64,000 bases of DNA from Modicisalibacter ilicicola DSM 19980 (GCF_900128925.1 NZ_FQUJ01000006.1:221043-285042); one strand, 5' to 3'. Shown: positions 33,284-43,457, numbered from the stretch's first letter. The notes: generated by a model not told the origin, from the letters alone. Translations and numbers: made by a program.

Positions 33284-34471
33284 ATGCAGAAACCGGATTC
33301 CCGACGCATCGCCCTGCTGGTCGCAGCGAATACCGCTCTGGCGCCTTTTGCCATCGACGCCTACCTGCCGGCGATCCCTGCGCTGGCCGATGCAATAGAA
33401 GCCAGCGTCCACCGTACCGAGCTGTCGATCAGCGTGTTCCTGCTGGGGTTCGCCCTGGGGCAGCTGGTGTTTGGTCCCCTCTCGGATCGCGTTGGCCGCC
33501 GTCCGGTGCTGTTCGGCGGCATCGGCGTGTTCCTGTTCGCCAGCCTGGCGATCACTCAGGTCGACTCGCTGGGAATGCTCTGGACGCTGCGCTTCGTGCA
33601 GGCTCTGGGCGGTGGAGCCTCGGTGGTCAACTCCGCCGCCATCGTGCGCGATTGTTTCAGCGGGCGCGAAGCGGCCAAGGTGCTGTCGACCATGGTCATG
33701 ATCATGCTGCTGGCACCGCTGGTCGCACCGGCGCTCGGCAGCCTGCTGCTCTACCTGGCGGACTGGTGGCTGATCTTCGTCTTCCTTGCCGTCTACGCCG
33801 CCTTCGTGCTCTGGCTGTTGCGACGCTATCTTCCCGAGACCCACGGTCGTGACCCGGCTGCTCCTGATTTCCGCCGGGTGCTGAGCAACTACCTTGCCGT
33901 GCTGCGTCATCGCGAGGCGATGGGGTACATCTGCGCGGTGGCGATGTCCTTCGCGGGCATGTTTGCCTTCATCACCGGGTCGCCTTTCCTGTACATGGAG
34001 TATTTCGGCCTGTCGCCTGCTGCCTATCCATTCGTGTTCGGTGCCAACGTCGTCGTCATGGCGGGCTCGAATCGGCTCAACATTCGCCTGCTTCGTTACC
34101 GCTCTCCCCAACGCAACCTGCTGCTGGGGCTGGGGGTGCAGCTCGCCAGCGGAGTGTTGCTGGCGGCCGTTCTTGCTCTCGGGCTGGGGTCGCTCTACGT
34201 GGTGGCGCCGCTGATGGTGATCTTCGTCGGGATGCAGGGGCTGATCAGCCCCAATGCCATGTCTTCGATGCTCGACCACTTCCCGCGCATGAGCGCGACC
34301 GCGACGGCACTGCTGGGCAGCGTGCAATTCTCCTGTGGTGCCCTGGCCGGAATACTGGTCGGTGTCTTCGAGATTCACAGCGCCTGGCCCGTGGTGTTGA
34401 CCATGCTGGGCGCCGCCGTCATCGGCAACCTGGGGGTGAGGGTATTGTCGGGGGCCGCGTTACGCGGCTGA
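33284..34471 (+). CDS. Bcr/CflA family drug efflux MFS transporter
   Basis: This 395-residue protein has twelve predicted membrane helices and the Bcr/CflA features: PFAIDAYLPAIPALADA near residue 23 (typical TM1 motif D-x-Y-L-P) and the MFS motif A GPLSDRVGRRPVL near 64, plus GGGASVVNSAAIVRDCF near 108. Members of this family expel bicyclomycin, chloramphenicol or other amphiphilic compounds as proton antiporters. The substrate is not evident here. It stands alone between the pseudogene remnants and the pst operon. Confidence 0.9.
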   Translation: MQKPDSRRIALLVAANTALAPFAIDAYLPAIPALADAIEASVHRTELSISVFLLGFALGQLVFGPLSDRVGRRPVLFGGIGVFLFASLAITQVDSLGMLWTLRFVQALGGGASVVNSAAIVRDCFSGREAAKVLSTMVMIMLLAPLVAPALGSLLLYLADWWLIFVFLAVYAAFVLWLLRRYLPETHGRDPAAPDFRRVLSNYLAVLRHREAMGYICAVAMSFAGMFAFITGSPFLYMEYFGLSPAAYPFVFGANVVVMAGSNRLNIRLLRYRSPQRNLLLGLGVQLASGVLLAAVLALGLGSLYVVAPLMVIFVGMQGLISPNAMSSMLDHFPRMSATATALLGSVQFSCGALAGILVGVFEIHSAWPVVLTMLGAAVIGNLGVRVLSGAALRG

Positions 34472-34530
34472 ATGTGTCGGGGGCGTTGGCGAGCCCGTTG
34501 GCGCTGGATTATTATTCTGGTGGCGCCTGC

Positions 34531-34548
34531 TTGTCATGAATCTGTCAC
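34531..34548 (+). promoter_or_regulatory. Pho box upstream of pstS
   Basis: TTGTCAT, a 4-base spacer and CTGTCAC closely match the PhoB consensus of two CTGTCAT-like direct repeats 11 bp apart. The box lies 61 bases before the pstS start, the right place to replace a -35 element. It indicates that pstSCAB is induced by phosphate starvation through PhoB. Confidence 0.85.
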
Positions 34549-34608
34549 TTTCGTTAGGCATCGTGTCTCACGCGAAGGTTGATCACTCTCATCGACAGGA
34601 GTTCACGC

Positions 34609-35622
34609 ATGAATCGCATCCTCAAGACAACCGCTATCGCCGCCGCCGTCCTCAGCGTCGCCGGAGTTGCACAAGCGCGGGACCAGGTGCGTATCGTCGG
34701 GTCAAGCACCGTCTATCCATTCGCCAGCTATGTCGCCGAGGAGTTCGGGGCCACGACCGATTACCCGACGCCGGTGATCGAGTCCACCGGCTCCGGTGGT
34801 GGTCTGCGGCTGTTCTGCAACGGTGTCGGTGAGGGTACGCCGGACATCACCAACGCTTCGCGCCGCATGAAGACATCGGAATTCGAGCGTTGCCAGGAGA
34901 ACGGCGTCACCGATATCACCGAGGCCAAGATCGGTTACGACGGCATCGCCTTCGCCCAATCGAGCGGTAACGACACGCTGAACCTTACCCGTGAACAGCT
35001 GTTCATGGCCCTGGCCGCCAAGGTGCCGCAGGATGGCGAGCTGGTCGACAACCCCTACGAGAAGTGGAGCGACATCGACTCATCGCTGCCGGATCGCGAG
35101 ATCATCGTCTACGGACCGCCCACCACGTCCGGCACCCGGGACGCCTTCGAGGAGCTGGTCATGGAGGCGGCCTCGGAAGACATGGAAGCCTACGGGGGTG
35201 AAGCCTATACCGACATTCGCTCCGACGGCGCCTATATCGATGCCGGCGAGAACGATAACCTGATCGTCCAGCGTCTTTCGGAGAATACCGAGGCCTTCGG
35301 CATCTTCGGTTACTCCTTCCTTGAAGAGAACTCCGACAGCCTGAACGGGGCCTCGATCGATGGTGTCGAGCCGGAGCCCGAGGCGATCAGCTCGGGTGAG
35401 TATCCGGTGTCGCGTTCGCTGTTCTTCTACGTGAAGAACCAGCATGCCGACGAAGTGCCGGCGATGTACGAGTATGCCACTCTGTTCATGAGTGAGCAGA
35501 TGATCGCGCCGATGGGTTATCTGAGGGATCTCGGCCTGATCTCGCTGCCGGAGGAAGAGCGCCAGGAGCAACGTAACGCTCTTGAAAGCAAGGAAAAGCT
35601 CGAGCTTTCAGCACTCAAGTAA
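34609..35622 (+). CDS. pstS: Phosphate-binding protein PstS
   Basis: PstS is the periplasmic phosphate receptor of the high-affinity PstSCAB system. The 337-residue protein has a signal peptide (1-23, ending AQA) and the phosphate loop start VRIVGSSTVYPFASYVAEEF; the later GPPTTSGTRDAFEEL contains the usual TSGT-R phosphate contact. The start is the ATG at 34609, eight bases after AGGAG. It is induced through the Pho box upstream. An intercistronic hairpin separates it from pstC. Confidence 0.95.
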   Translation: MNRILKTTAIAAAVLSVAGVAQARDQVRIVGSSTVYPFASYVAEEFGATTDYPTPVIESTGSGGGLRLFCNGVGEGTPDITNASRRMKTSEFERCQENGVTDITEAKIGYDGIAFAQSSGNDTLNLTREQLFMALAAKVPQDGELVDNPYEKWSDIDSSLPDREIIVYGPPTTSGTRDAFEELVMEAASEDMEAYGGEAYTDIRSDGAYIDAGENDNLIVQRLSENTEAFGIFGYSFLEENSDSLNGASIDGVEPEPEAISSGEYPVSRSLFFYVKNQHADEVPAMYEYATLFMSEQMIAPMGYLRDLGLISLPEEERQEQRNALESKEKLELSALK

Positions 35623-35642
35623 GTGCCTCGGAAAATAGGAGA

Positions 35643-35672
35643 ATAGGCCGATAGCCCTTGCTGTCGGCCTAT
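35643..35672 (+). other. Intercistronic hairpin between pstS and pstC
   Basis: A 12-bp stem (35643-35654 with 35661-35672, one G-U pair) and a 6-base loop follow the pstS stop by 20 bases. There is no T-tract, so it is more likely a 3' stabiliser that keeps pstS mRNA in excess of pstCAB than a terminator. Confidence 0.55.
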
Positions 35673-35721
35673 ATCGATGATGAGGCCCGGGTGATTTCGG
35701 GTTTATTTCACGAGAGTTCTG

Positions 35722-36978
35722 ATGCCGACCAACCAAATTTACCTGCTGTTCTCCGGCGTGCTCCTGGCCCTGGGGCTGGCTGCCTTCTTCATGGCGCGAG
35801 CCCGGGCTTCTCGGTTGCGCGAGAATGGCATGGCGATGTACGCACAGCCGGACCAGTATGCCTGGTTTTCGGTATTGACGACGGCAGGACCCGCGGTGCT
35901 GGTAGGGGCACTCGGCGCCTTCGTCATGCTGCTGATCGGGGCAGAAATTCCCACGCTCTACCTGCTCGGTGCCAGCCTGGTCGTTGCCACGATCGGCCTG
36001 CTGGTCGGTCTGATGCAGGTACGTCCCACCTTTCACGCTCGCCAGGCCATCGAGGTGGTGATCCGCGCGGTGCTGGCCACCGCAGCAATGGTCTCGATCG
36101 TCACGACCCTGGGCATTCTGCTGTCGATCGTGTTCGAGGCACTCCGGTTCTTCCAGATGCAGAGTTTCTGGGAATTCATCACCGGTACCACCTGGGCGCC
36201 GGGTGACAGCTTCCTGGCGGCTGCCGGACGAGCCGACGAGGGTGCCAGTGCGGCCCAGTTCGGGTCGGTACCGCTGTTCGCCGGCACCTTCATCATCACG
36301 CTGATCGCGATGCTGGTCGCAATCCCGATAGGGCTGCTGGCGGCCATCTACATGGCCGAGTTCGCGCCGACCCGGGTGCGGACCCTGGCCAAGCCGGTGC
36401 TCGAGGTGCTGGCCGGTATTCCCACGGTGGTCTACGGCTTCTTTGCCGCCATCACCGTGGCGCCGGTCATCGTCGATGTCGCCGGATTCTTCGGGCTGGA
36501 TGCGTCCTTCAACAACGCCCTGGCACCGGGCATCGTGATGGGGATCATGATCATTCCCTTCATTTCATCGCTCTCCGACGACGTGATCAATGCGGTGCCG
36601 GACAGCATGCGTCAGGGGTCGCTGGCGCTGGGCATGACCAAGGCGGAGACCATCACCAGTGTCGTGCTGCCCGCCGCCATCCCCGGCATCATCTCGGCCT
36701 CGCTGCTGGCGGTATCTCGAGCCCTGGGCGAGACCATGATCGTGGTCATGGCCGCCGGCATGCGGCCCAACCTGACCGCCAACCCGCTGGAAGACATGAC
36801 CACCGTGACGGTACGCATCGTCGCCGCGCTGACCGGGGACCAGGAGTTCGAGAGTGCCGAGACGCTGTCCGCCTTTGCCCTGGGGCTGGTGCTGTTCGTG
36901 GTCACCCTGACACTGAACATGGTGTCGGTGATCATGATCCGTCGCTTCCGCGAAAAATACCGCGCCAACGATCTGTGA
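35722..36978 (+). CDS. pstC: Phosphate ABC transporter permease PstC
   Basis: This is the first permease subunit of the Pst system. At 418 residues it is longer than E. coli PstC (319) because of an N-terminal part with about three extra membrane segments (1-100), a form common in marine gammaproteobacteria. The core has the binding-protein-dependent transport signature: GIPTVVYGFFAA near 233, and the EAA loop with LALGMTKAETITSVVLPAAIPG near 300. It is followed 16 bases later by pstA. Confidence 0.93.
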   Translation: MPTNQIYLLFSGVLLALGLAAFFMARARASRLRENGMAMYAQPDQYAWFSVLTTAGPAVLVGALGAFVMLLIGAEIPTLYLLGASLVVATIGLLVGLMQVRPTFHARQAIEVVIRAVLATAAMVSIVTTLGILLSIVFEALRFFQMQSFWEFITGTTWAPGDSFLAAAGRADEGASAAQFGSVPLFAGTFIITLIAMLVAIPIGLLAAIYMAEFAPTRVRTLAKPVLEVLAGIPTVVYGFFAAITVAPVIVDVAGFFGLDASFNNALAPGIVMGIMIIPFISSLSDDVINAVPDSMRQGSLALGMTKAETITSVVLPAAIPGIISASLLAVSRALGETMIVVMAAGMRPNLTANPLEDMTTVTVRIVAALTGDQEFESAETLSAFALGLVLFVVTLTLNMVSVIMIRRFREKYRANDL

Positions 36979-36994
36979 TGGTAAGGAAGAATCC

Positions 36995-38161
36995 ATGAGT
37001 CAATCCTTCGACGAGATCACCGCTCAGCTCAAGCGACGCCATCGCAAGTCGGCACGCCTGAAGTGGGTGTCCATGAGCGCGCTCATTCTGGCCGCAGCCT
37101 TTCTGGTGGTGTTCATCAGCGACATGCTCATCAAGGGGTTACCGGCGTTCCAGCAGGCCCAGATCCAGGTCGAGGTGACCTACAGCGAGCAAAGCCAGCA
37201 GATGCCCCCGGCAGCAGTGAATGAAGACGTGCGGCGTCTGGTGAGTCGCGGTTTTCTACGCACCCTGCCGAGAGCGATGAAGCAGAATCCGGAGCTGATG
37301 GGCACCACCCGCATGGAGTGGGTGCTGGCGGACAGTTCGGTGGACCAGTACCTCAAGGGTAACCATTCCGGGCTTAAGGAGAGTCAGCGGACCGTCGTCG
37401 ACAAGCTGGCGGAACAGGGACGGGCGGAGCTGAAATTCAATACCCGCTTCTTCACTTCGGGCGACTCCAAGATGCCCGAGCTGGCAGGGATCGCCGCTGC
37501 CGCCATGGGAACGGTCATGACGATGATCGTGACCATGCTGGTGTGTTTCCCGATCGGCGTGATGACCGCAATCTATCTCGAGGAGTTCGCCACCGACAAC
37601 TGGCTTACCCAGACCATCGAGATCAATATCAACAACCTGGCGGCGGTGCCGTCTATCCTGTTCGGCCTGCTGGGCCTGGCAATCTACATCAACTTCTTCG
37701 GCGTGCCGCGCTCGACGCCCATCGTCGGCGGTCTGACGCTGGCCCTGATGACGCTGCCGGTGATCATCATTGCCACCCGGACTGCGCTGCGTAGCGTGCC
37801 GGACACCATACGCCAGGCGGCCTTCGGGGTCGGCTGCTCGCGCTGGCAGGTGGTGCGCGACCATGTGCTCCCCGTGTCGCTGCCGGGCATCCTCACCGGG
37901 TCGATCATCGGCCTGGCCCAGGCCATGGGAGAGACGGCGCCGCTGATCATCATCGGCATGGTGGCGTTCATTCCCGATGTCTCGGCATCGTTTACCGACG
38001 CGTCGACGGTGATGCCCGCGCAGATATTCACCTGGGCCGGCGAGCCGGATCGTGCCTTCGTCGAGAAGACCGCGGGCGGCATCCTGGTACTGCTCGCCGT
38101 GCTGATCTCGCTCAATGCCACCGCCGTGTGGCTGCGCAAGAAATTCGAACGTCGCTGGTAA
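36995..38161 (+). CDS. pstA: Phosphate ABC transporter permease PstA
   Basis: This is the second permease subunit of the Pst system, 388 residues. After the first membrane helix (about 24-45) it carries a periplasmic insert of about 110 residues, of the DUF3333 type, absent from E. coli PstA. The core has [34 protein letters not shown] and the EAA loop [20 protein letters not shown]. The stop lies 37 bases before pstB. Confidence 0.93.
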   Translation: MSQSFDEITAQLKRRHRKSARLKWVSMSALILAAAFLVVFISDMLIKGLPAFQQAQIQVEVTYSEQSQQMPPAAVNEDVRRLVSRGFLRTLPRAMKQNPELMGTTRMEWVLADSSVDQYLKGNHSGLKESQRTVVDKLAEQGRAELKFNTRFFTSGDSKMPELAGIAAAAMGTVMTMIVTMLVCFPIGVMTAIYLEEFATDNWLTQTIEININNLAAVPSILFGLLGLAIYINFFGVPRSTPIVGGLTLALMTLPVIIIATRTALRSVPDTIRQAAFGVGCSRWQVVRDHVLPVSLPGILTGSIIGLAQAMGETAPLIIIGMVAFIPDVSASFTDASTVMPAQIFTWAGEPDRAFVEKTAGGILVLLAVLISLNATAVWLRKKFERRW

Positions 38162-38198
38162 GCATCCTTCAAGCCAACGACACCAACAGGACGAACCC

Positions 38199-39056
38199 AT
38201 GATCAACGAACAGATCGCAAGAGCCGAGACCGGGGCGCCGAAGCAGGCACATGACTCGTCACCGGGCCAACCGGTCAGGGTCAACGAGGACGCCAATCAC
38301 GATCTGAGTATTCGCGTGCGCGACCTCAATCTCTGGTACGGAAAGAATCAGGCGCTCAAGAACGTCAATATCGACATCTTCCAGAAGAACGTCACGGCGC
38401 TGATTGGCCCTTCGGGATGCGGCAAGTCGACCTTTCTACGCTGCCTCAATCGCATGAACGACCTGATCAAGAATGTCAGGATCGAAGGGCTCGTCGAGAT
38501 GGACGGTCGCGATGTCAACGAAGCCAAGATGGACGAGATCGCCCTGCGCCGGCGGGTGGGCATGGTGTTCCAGAAGCCCAACCCGTTCCCCAAGTCGATC
38601 TACGAGAACATCGCCTACGCGCCGCGCATGCATGACCTGGTCAGCCGCAAGTCGGATCAGGACGAGCTGGTGGAGCAGGCCCTGCGCGATGCCGGGCTCT
38701 GGAACGAGGTCAAGGACAAGCTTGCCGAACCCGGCACCTCGCTTTCGGGGGGGCAGCAGCAACGCCTGTGCATCGCCCGGGCCATCGCGGTGAAACCCGA
38801 CGTGATCCTGATGGACGAGCCGACCTCGGCGCTGGACCCGATCTCGACGGCAACCATCGAGGACCTGATGGACAAGCTCAAGCAGCAGTTCACCATCGTC
38901 ACGGTCACCCACAACATGCAGCAGGCGGCGCGGGTCGCGGATTACACGGCCTTCTTCCACCTGGGTGAACTGATCGAGTACAACGACACGCGCATGATGT
39001 TTTCCAATCCTCATACCAAGAAGGCCGAGGATTACATTACCGGGCGCTACGGTTGA
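38199..39056 (+). CDS. pstB: Phosphate ABC transporter ATPase PstB
   Basis: PstB is the ATPase of the Pst system, 285 residues. Walker A is [12 protein letters not shown] near 71, the signature is [19 protein letters not shown] near 180, and Walker B is [16 protein letters not shown]. The 40-residue N-terminal extension before [13 protein letters not shown] is longer than in E. coli. The start is the ATG at 38199. Its 3' end overlaps the convergent MFS gene by 20 bases, so phoU, which usually follows, is not here. Confidence 0.96.
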   Translation: MINEQIARAETGAPKQAHDSSPGQPVRVNEDANHDLSIRVRDLNLWYGKNQALKNVNIDIFQKNVTALIGPSGCGKSTFLRCLNRMNDLIKNVRIEGLVEMDGRDVNEAKMDEIALRRRVGMVFQKPNPFPKSIYENIAYAPRMHDLVSRKSDQDELVEQALRDAGLWNEVKDKLAEPGTSLSGGQQQRLCIARAIAVKPDVILMDEPTSALDPISTATIEDLMDKLKQQFTIVTVTHNMQQAARVADYTAFFHLGELIEYNDTRMMFSNPHTKKAEDYITGRYG

Positions 39057-40248
39057 TGGCTGGCGCCGCATCGCGAGAGCAAAAGGCGCTGCGCAAGGCC
39101 CAGAGCCCGAGTGCCGGGCCGGGCAACAGCAGCCACACCACCCACAACTCGTAGGCTGCCCATAGCGTCGAGGTGATCGAAATGGCGGGGATGGTCAGGG
39201 CGAAACCGATGGCGTTCATGATCGCCAGGGTGGAGCCGACCTGCTCCCGGGGGGCCGTGGCGGCCGCCAGGGCCGAAAATTGTGGCGAATCGGCAATCAC
39301 GCTGAACCCCCACAGGCACAGCAGCCCGAGCAACAGCAGGGAAGGCGCATCGCCGAGGAGAGGATAAAGCAGCCCGGTCAGCCCCGAGCAGGCGAGGGCC
39401 CGGCGCGCCACCTTGAGGCTGCCGATGCGCTTGCTCAAGAAGCCGCCATAGAGGCAACCGATCGTTCCCAGGGCGATGATGGCGAAGGCTAGCCAGGACA
39501 GACTCTGGGTCGATAACCCCAAGCGCTGGATCTCCCGGGCGACCAGGAAGGGCACCAGCATCCAGAAGGCATAAAGTTCCCAGCAGTGGCCGAAGTAGCC
39601 GCTGGCCACGGCGCGGAAATCACGTTTCCTGAAGGCGGCGAGACCGTCGCGCCAATGCAGGCGACCGCTGGAGGCCGGCAGATGCGGGCCGTCGCCCAGG
39701 AAGACGACCAGGGCGCCGCCGAGCAGGGCGAGCCCGGACGCCAGCAGCAAGGGAATCTGCCAGCCGAAGGTGAACGTGACACCTCGCAGCAGATGCGGCA
39801 GGGCGGTGCCGAGCGTCAGCATGCCGACCAGCCAGGCAAGTGCCGCACCGGTATGGCGCGGTGTCCAGCCGATCACCATCTTCATGCCCAAGGGATAGAT
39901 GCCCGCCAGGCACACGCCGGTCAGAAAGCGCAACAGCAAGGCCATCGGTTGGGCGGCGGCGCTGAGGATGAACCCGGCATTGATCAGGGCGCCGACCAGG
40001 CAGGAAAAGGCGAAGATGTGGCTGGCGCGGAAGCGATCGGCGAGGCCGGTCGCCGCGATCGTCAAGGTGCCCGCGATGAAGCCGGCCTGGACCATCAAGG
40101 TTAGCCGACCCAGCTCGGCTTCCGAGATGCCCAGGTCCCGTTGCAACGCCAGTCCGACCCCGTTGACGCTGAACCACAGGGACGTGCCAAAGAGCTGGGC
40201 GATGACGATGATCGCCAGGGGGAAGCGTCTCAACCATTCGTTTTGCAT
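39037..40248 (-). CDS. MFS transporter of unknown substrate
   Basis: This 403-residue protein has about twelve hydrophobic segments and MFS features ([14 protein letters not shown] near residue 65; [14 protein letters not shown] near 118). It resembles the small nitrate/sugar-like MFS carriers annotated only as permeases. No partner gene suggests a substrate. It runs convergently to pstB and overlaps its last 20 bases on the opposite strand, an arrangement that places no terminator between them. Confidence 0.85.
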   Translation of the reverse strand: MQNEWLRRFPLAIIVIAQLFGTSLWFSVNGVGLALQRDLGISEAELGRLTLMVQAGFIAGTLTIAATGLADRFRASHIFAFSCLVGALINAGFILSAAAQPMALLLRFLTGVCLAGIYPLGMKMVIGWTPRHTGAALAWLVGMLTLGTALPHLLRGVTFTFGWQIPLLLASGLALLGGALVVFLGDGPHLPASSGRLHWRDGLAAFRKRDFRAVASGYFGHCWELYAFWMLVPFLVAREIQRLGLSTQSLSWLAFAIIALGTIGCLYGGFLSKRIGSLKVARRALACSGLTGLLYPLLGDAPSLLLLGLLCLWGFSVIADSPQFSALAAATAPREQVGSTLAIMNAIGFALTIPAISITSTLWAAYELWVVWLLLPGPALGLWALRSAFCSRDAAPAINRSAR

Positions 40249-40571
40249 CGCCTAATCATGGGTGGGCCGTGGCGAATTGTCCAAGCGTCGAGTAGTCGTA
40301 AAAGACACCGCGTCGACTCAGGAAGTGCTGGAAGCGCTACGCCGGTTGCTCCTGCAGATGGGCTTTGTCGAGACGCGCAAGCATCTTTGACGCGGCGTGC
40401 TCAAGGCGAAGTGACGCGTCGAGTTTCGCGGTTTCGATGCATGTCTTGCCGGGAGTAGGTGCCGCCGCATTTTCCAGATTCACAGCACTTCGCCAAGGGC
40501 ATCGTCGTGGGATGCCGGACGCCGTCTTGCTATGATCGCTGAAAGCTGTCTTGTCTGTCCTGGAGCATGCG
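40249..40571. other. Intergenic stretch with one possible very small ORF
   Basis: This 323-bp stretch between the MFS gene and the ABC ATPase gene has no recognisable gene. A TTG-started frame at 40277-40390 encodes 37 residues (SKRRVVVKDTASTQEVLEAL near its start) with protein-like composition but no convincing ribosome site, so it may be a small gene or the tail of a lost one. A TATGAT (40531-40536) before the ABC gene may be its -10 element. Confidence 0.3.
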
Positions 40572-41207
40572 ATGTCCCGAGGCCTCCCCCTGACGCTCGA
40601 ACAATTGAGTGTCGGCGTACTCCTGACGCTCGATCTGACCATCACGCCGGGCCAGATCGTGTGTCTTTCCGGCGCCAGCGGCTCGGGCAAGAGCCGGCTG
40701 CTTCGCGCCGTGGCGGACCTTGAGCCCCACGATGGTGACGTCCGGCTGGGCGAGCAGGCGCAGTCCCGCATGGCAGGGCATCTGTGGCGCCGACGCGTCA
40801 TGCTGGTGCCGGCGGAAAGCCACTGGTGGGCGGACAGCGTCGGAGAGCACTTCATTGTCGAGCCCGTCATGGATGATCTCGCGGCGCTCGGTTTCGAGCA
40901 CGAGGTGCTGGGCTGGCAGGTGAGTCGGCTCTCTTCCGGGGAGAAACAGCGCCTGGCGCTGCTGCGCGCGCTGTGCCGGGGCCCCTCGGCCTTGCTGCTC
41001 GACGAACCCACCGCCAATCTGGATGAGACCAGCGTGCACCGGGTGGAAACCTGGCTCATGGCGCGCATCCGCCAGGAGGGCTGGCCGGTGCTCTGGGTGG
41101 CTCATGATCCGGGGCAGATCGCGAGAGTCGCCGATCGCCACTTGCGCATCGAGGCGAGACGACTGGTGGACCGGGCGGCGAACGAAGCGGCAAGCCCATG
41201 GACGTGA
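40572..41207 (+). CDS. fetA: FetA-like ABC transporter ATPase
   Basis: This 211-residue ABC ATPase has Walker A SGASGSGKSRLL near residue 32, the signature SRLSSGEKQRLALLRAL near 117 and Walker B ALLLDEPTANLDE. With the following permease it resembles E. coli FetAB (YbbL/YbbM), reported to act in iron homeostasis and oxidative stress resistance by export. I chose the ATG at 40572, with GGAG six bases upstream, over a TTG seven codons earlier. It overlaps fetB by ten bases. Confidence 0.85.
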   Translation: MSRGLPLTLEQLSVGVLLTLDLTITPGQIVCLSGASGSGKSRLLRAVADLEPHDGDVRLGEQAQSRMAGHLWRRRVMLVPAESHWWADSVGEHFIVEPVMDDLAALGFEHEVLGWQVSRLSSGEKQRLALLRALCRGPSALLLDEPTANLDETSVHRVETWLMARIRQEGWPVLWVAHDPGQIARVADRHLRIEARRLVDRAANEAASPWT

Positions 41208-41995
41208 TCGCGCTCTCCTGGTGGCAACTGGCCCTGGCAGCGCTGCTGGTCGTGGCGCTGGCGGGCTGTGTCGGCGCCGCGCGACTGGGCATGAGCAAGA
41301 GCCTGCTGATCGCCGCAGCACGCACCGTGATTCAGCTCGCCCTAGTCGGCCTGGTGCTGGAAGCACTGTTCGCCTCGGCGCGGCTGCACTGGGTGGCCTT
41401 GATGGCGCTGGGCATGCTGCTGATCGCCGGGCGCGAGGTGATGGCCCGCCAGAAACGCCGCCTGCTGGGCGGTTGGGCCTTCGGCATCGGCACCCTGGCG
41501 ATGTTCCTTTCCTCGTTTACCGTCGCGGTGCTGACCCTGACCGTGATCATCGGCCCCGAGCCCTGGTATCGCCCCCAATATGCCATCCCGCTGCTGGGCA
41601 TGATGCTCGGCAACACCATGACCGGCGTGGCCCTGGCCCTGGACCGTCTCACGGACACCGCCTGGCGTCAGCGCGGCGTGATCGAGAATCGCCTGATGCT
41701 CGGCGAGCGCTGGCAGGAGGCGATCGGCGACATCCGCCGCGAGGCGATGCGCAGCGGCCTGATGCCGATCATCAACGCCATGGCCGCCGCCGGCGTGGTC
41801 AGCCTGCCGGGCATGATGACCGGGCAGATACTCGCCGGCAGCCCGCCGGCGCTGGCGGTGAAGTACCAGATACTCATCATGTTCACCATCACCCTCGGCA
41901 CCGGTTTCGGTACCCTCGTGGCGGTGGCGGCAGGGAGTCGGCGCCTGTTCGATGGTAGGGAGCGGTTGAGGCTGGATCGTCTGGCGCCGCCGTAA
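41198..41995 (+). CDS. fetB: FetB-like ABC transporter permease
   Basis: This 265-residue membrane protein is of the UPF0014/FetB family. It has about seven hydrophobic segments and the family stretches RLGMSKSLLIAAARTVIQL near residue 28, PLLGMMLGNTMTGVALALDRL near 130 and MMTGQILAGSPPALAVKYQI near 207. It pairs with the ATPase upstream, whose last ten bases it overlaps. Export of iron is reported for the E. coli pair; the same role here is inference. Confidence 0.9.
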   Translation: MDVIALSWWQLALAALLVVALAGCVGAARLGMSKSLLIAAARTVIQLALVGLVLEALFASARLHWVALMALGMLLIAGREVMARQKRRLLGGWAFGIGTLAMFLSSFTVAVLTLTVIIGPEPWYRPQYAIPLLGMMLGNTMTGVALALDRLTDTAWRQRGVIENRLMLGERWQEAIGDIRREAMRSGLMPIINAMAAAGVVSLPGMMTGQILAGSPPALAVKYQILIMFTITLGTGFGTLVAVAAGSRRLFDGRERLRLDRLAPP

Positions 41996-42004
41996 GCATG
42001 AAGA

Positions 42005-42034
42005 TGCCCGTCTCCGGGTCGAGGAGGACGGGCA
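42005..42034. terminator. Weak convergent hairpin between fetB and the thiolase gene
   Basis: TGCCCGTC (42005-42012) pairs with GACGGGCA (42027-42034), with a loop that can partly pair further. No T-tract is present on either strand. Its place between two converging genes is the main support. Confidence 0.4.
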
Positions 42035-42053
42035 CCGAAGTCGCCGCCGACAG

Positions 42054-43241
42054 TCAGTCGATCAGTTCCACCGCCACCGCCGTGGCCTCGCCGCCGCCGA
42101 TGCACAGGCTGGCGATGCCGCGCTTGCCGCCACGCTGGCGCAGGGCGTTGAGCAGGGTGACGATGATCCGCGAGCCAGTGGAGCCGATTGGGTGGCCCTG
42201 GGCACAGGCACCGCCGAACACGTTGACCTTGTCGTGCGGGATACGGTGATCGTCCATGGCCATCAGCGTGACCACGGCGAAGGCTTCGTTGATCTCGAAC
42301 AGGTCGACATCGTCCACTCGCCAGTCGAGCTTCTTGAGCAGCTTGTCGATGGCACCCACCGGGGCGATGGTGAACTCGCTCGGGTGCTGGGAGTGCGTGC
42401 TATGGCCCAGGAGACGGGCCATCGGCTTGAGGCCTTCACGCTCGGCGGTGGCGCGGTCGGCGAGCAGCAGGGCCGAGGCGCCGTCGGAGATGGAACTGGC
42501 GTTGGCGGCGGTGATGGTGCCGTCCTTGGCAAAGGCCGGCCGTAGGCCGCGAATCTTGTCGAGCTTGGCCTGGAAGGGCTGTTCGTCGTGCTCGACGATG
42601 CTTTCCCCGGCGCGGCTCTTCACCACCACCGGCACCATCTCGCCCTTCAGCTCGCCGTTTTCATGAGCGGCCATGGCGCGCTCTAGGGAGGCGATGGCGA
42701 AGTCGTCCATGCGCTCCCGGGAATAACCGCGCTCGTCGGCGACCTGCTGGGCGAAGGCACCCATCAGCTTGCCGGTCTCGGCGTCCTCCAGGCCATCCAG
42801 GAACATGTGATCCTTGAGTTCACCGTGACCGAGGCGATAGCCGCTGCGGGCCTTGGTCAGCACGTGGGGCGCGTTGGACATCGACTCCATGCCACCCGCC
42901 AGGAGGATGCTGCCGCTGCCGGCACGAATCAGGTCGTGGGCGAGCATGGTGGCCTTCATGCCGGAACCGCACAGCTTGTTGATGGTGGTGGCACCGATGC
43001 CGTCCGGGATGCCGGCCTTGCGCATGGCCTGGCGTCCGGGCCCCTGCTTGACCCCGCCGGGCAGCACACAGCCGAGGATGCCTTCGTCGATGCTGGCAGC
43101 CTCGATGCCGGCGCGTTCGATGGCAGCCTGGATGGCCGTGGCGCAGAGTTCCGGCGCGGTGAGGCTGGCGAGGCTGCCGAGCATGCCGCCCATGGGCGTG
43201 CGGGCGCCGGAAAGAATCACAACATCGGAGGAGTTGGTCAT
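42054..43241 (-). CDS. Acetyl-CoA C-acyltransferase (thiolase)
   Basis: This 395-residue thiolase cleaves 3-ketoacyl-CoA or condenses acetyl-CoA. The active Cys91 is in NKLCGSGMKA, the second Cys380 in ASLCIGGGE, and the glycine-rich GGACAQGHPIGSTG carries the His. GGMESMSNAPHVL also fits. The start is the ATG at 43241 with GGAG six bases upstream; longer frames are not preferred. It is divergent from the acyl-CoA synthetase/SDR pair and may belong to the same catabolic regulon, since a LiuR-like site lies between them. A biosynthetic (polyhydroxyalkanoate) role cannot be excluded. Confidence 0.93.
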   Translation of the reverse strand: MTNSSDVVILSGARTPMGGMLGSLASLTAPELCATAIQAAIERAGIEAASIDEGILGCVLPGGVKQGPGRQAMRKAGIPDGIGATTINKLCGSGMKATMLAHDLIRAGSGSILLAGGMESMSNAPHVLTKARSGYRLGHGELKDHMFLDGLEDAETGKLMGAFAQQVADERGYSRERMDDFAIASLERAMAAHENGELKGEMVPVVVKSRAGESIVEHDEQPFQAKLDKIRGLRPAFAKDGTITAANASSISDGASALLLADRATAEREGLKPMARLLGHSTHSQHPSEFTIAPVGAIDKLLKKLDWRVDDVDLFEINEAFAVVTLMAMDDHRIPHDKVNVFGGACAQGHPIGSTGSRIIVTLLNALRQRGGKRGIASLCIGGGEATAVAVELID

Positions 43242-43457
43242 GACGTTCTCCATGGAGTCATGGCTATCAGGGATAGCCTTGGAAGGGGGTAATGCAATGA
43301 CTTTAGTGAACCGCTGCCGCGCCCACAAGCAGTGGTTGCGGGGGATGCTCGTCCGTTCGTCGAAGAGGCGTTCCCCCGGAGCGGGCTTGTGCGCACACTA
43401 CGCTATTATCAGGGTTTACGAGGCAGTCTCCAGCGGGCAAACTGCTGGCAACCAAGA

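Noticed and set aside
40337..40530. Minus-strand frame before the FetA-like gene
   Set aside because: It overlaps the divergent spacer and the FetA-like coding region in antisense; only a weak protein-like tail is visible and no start fits.
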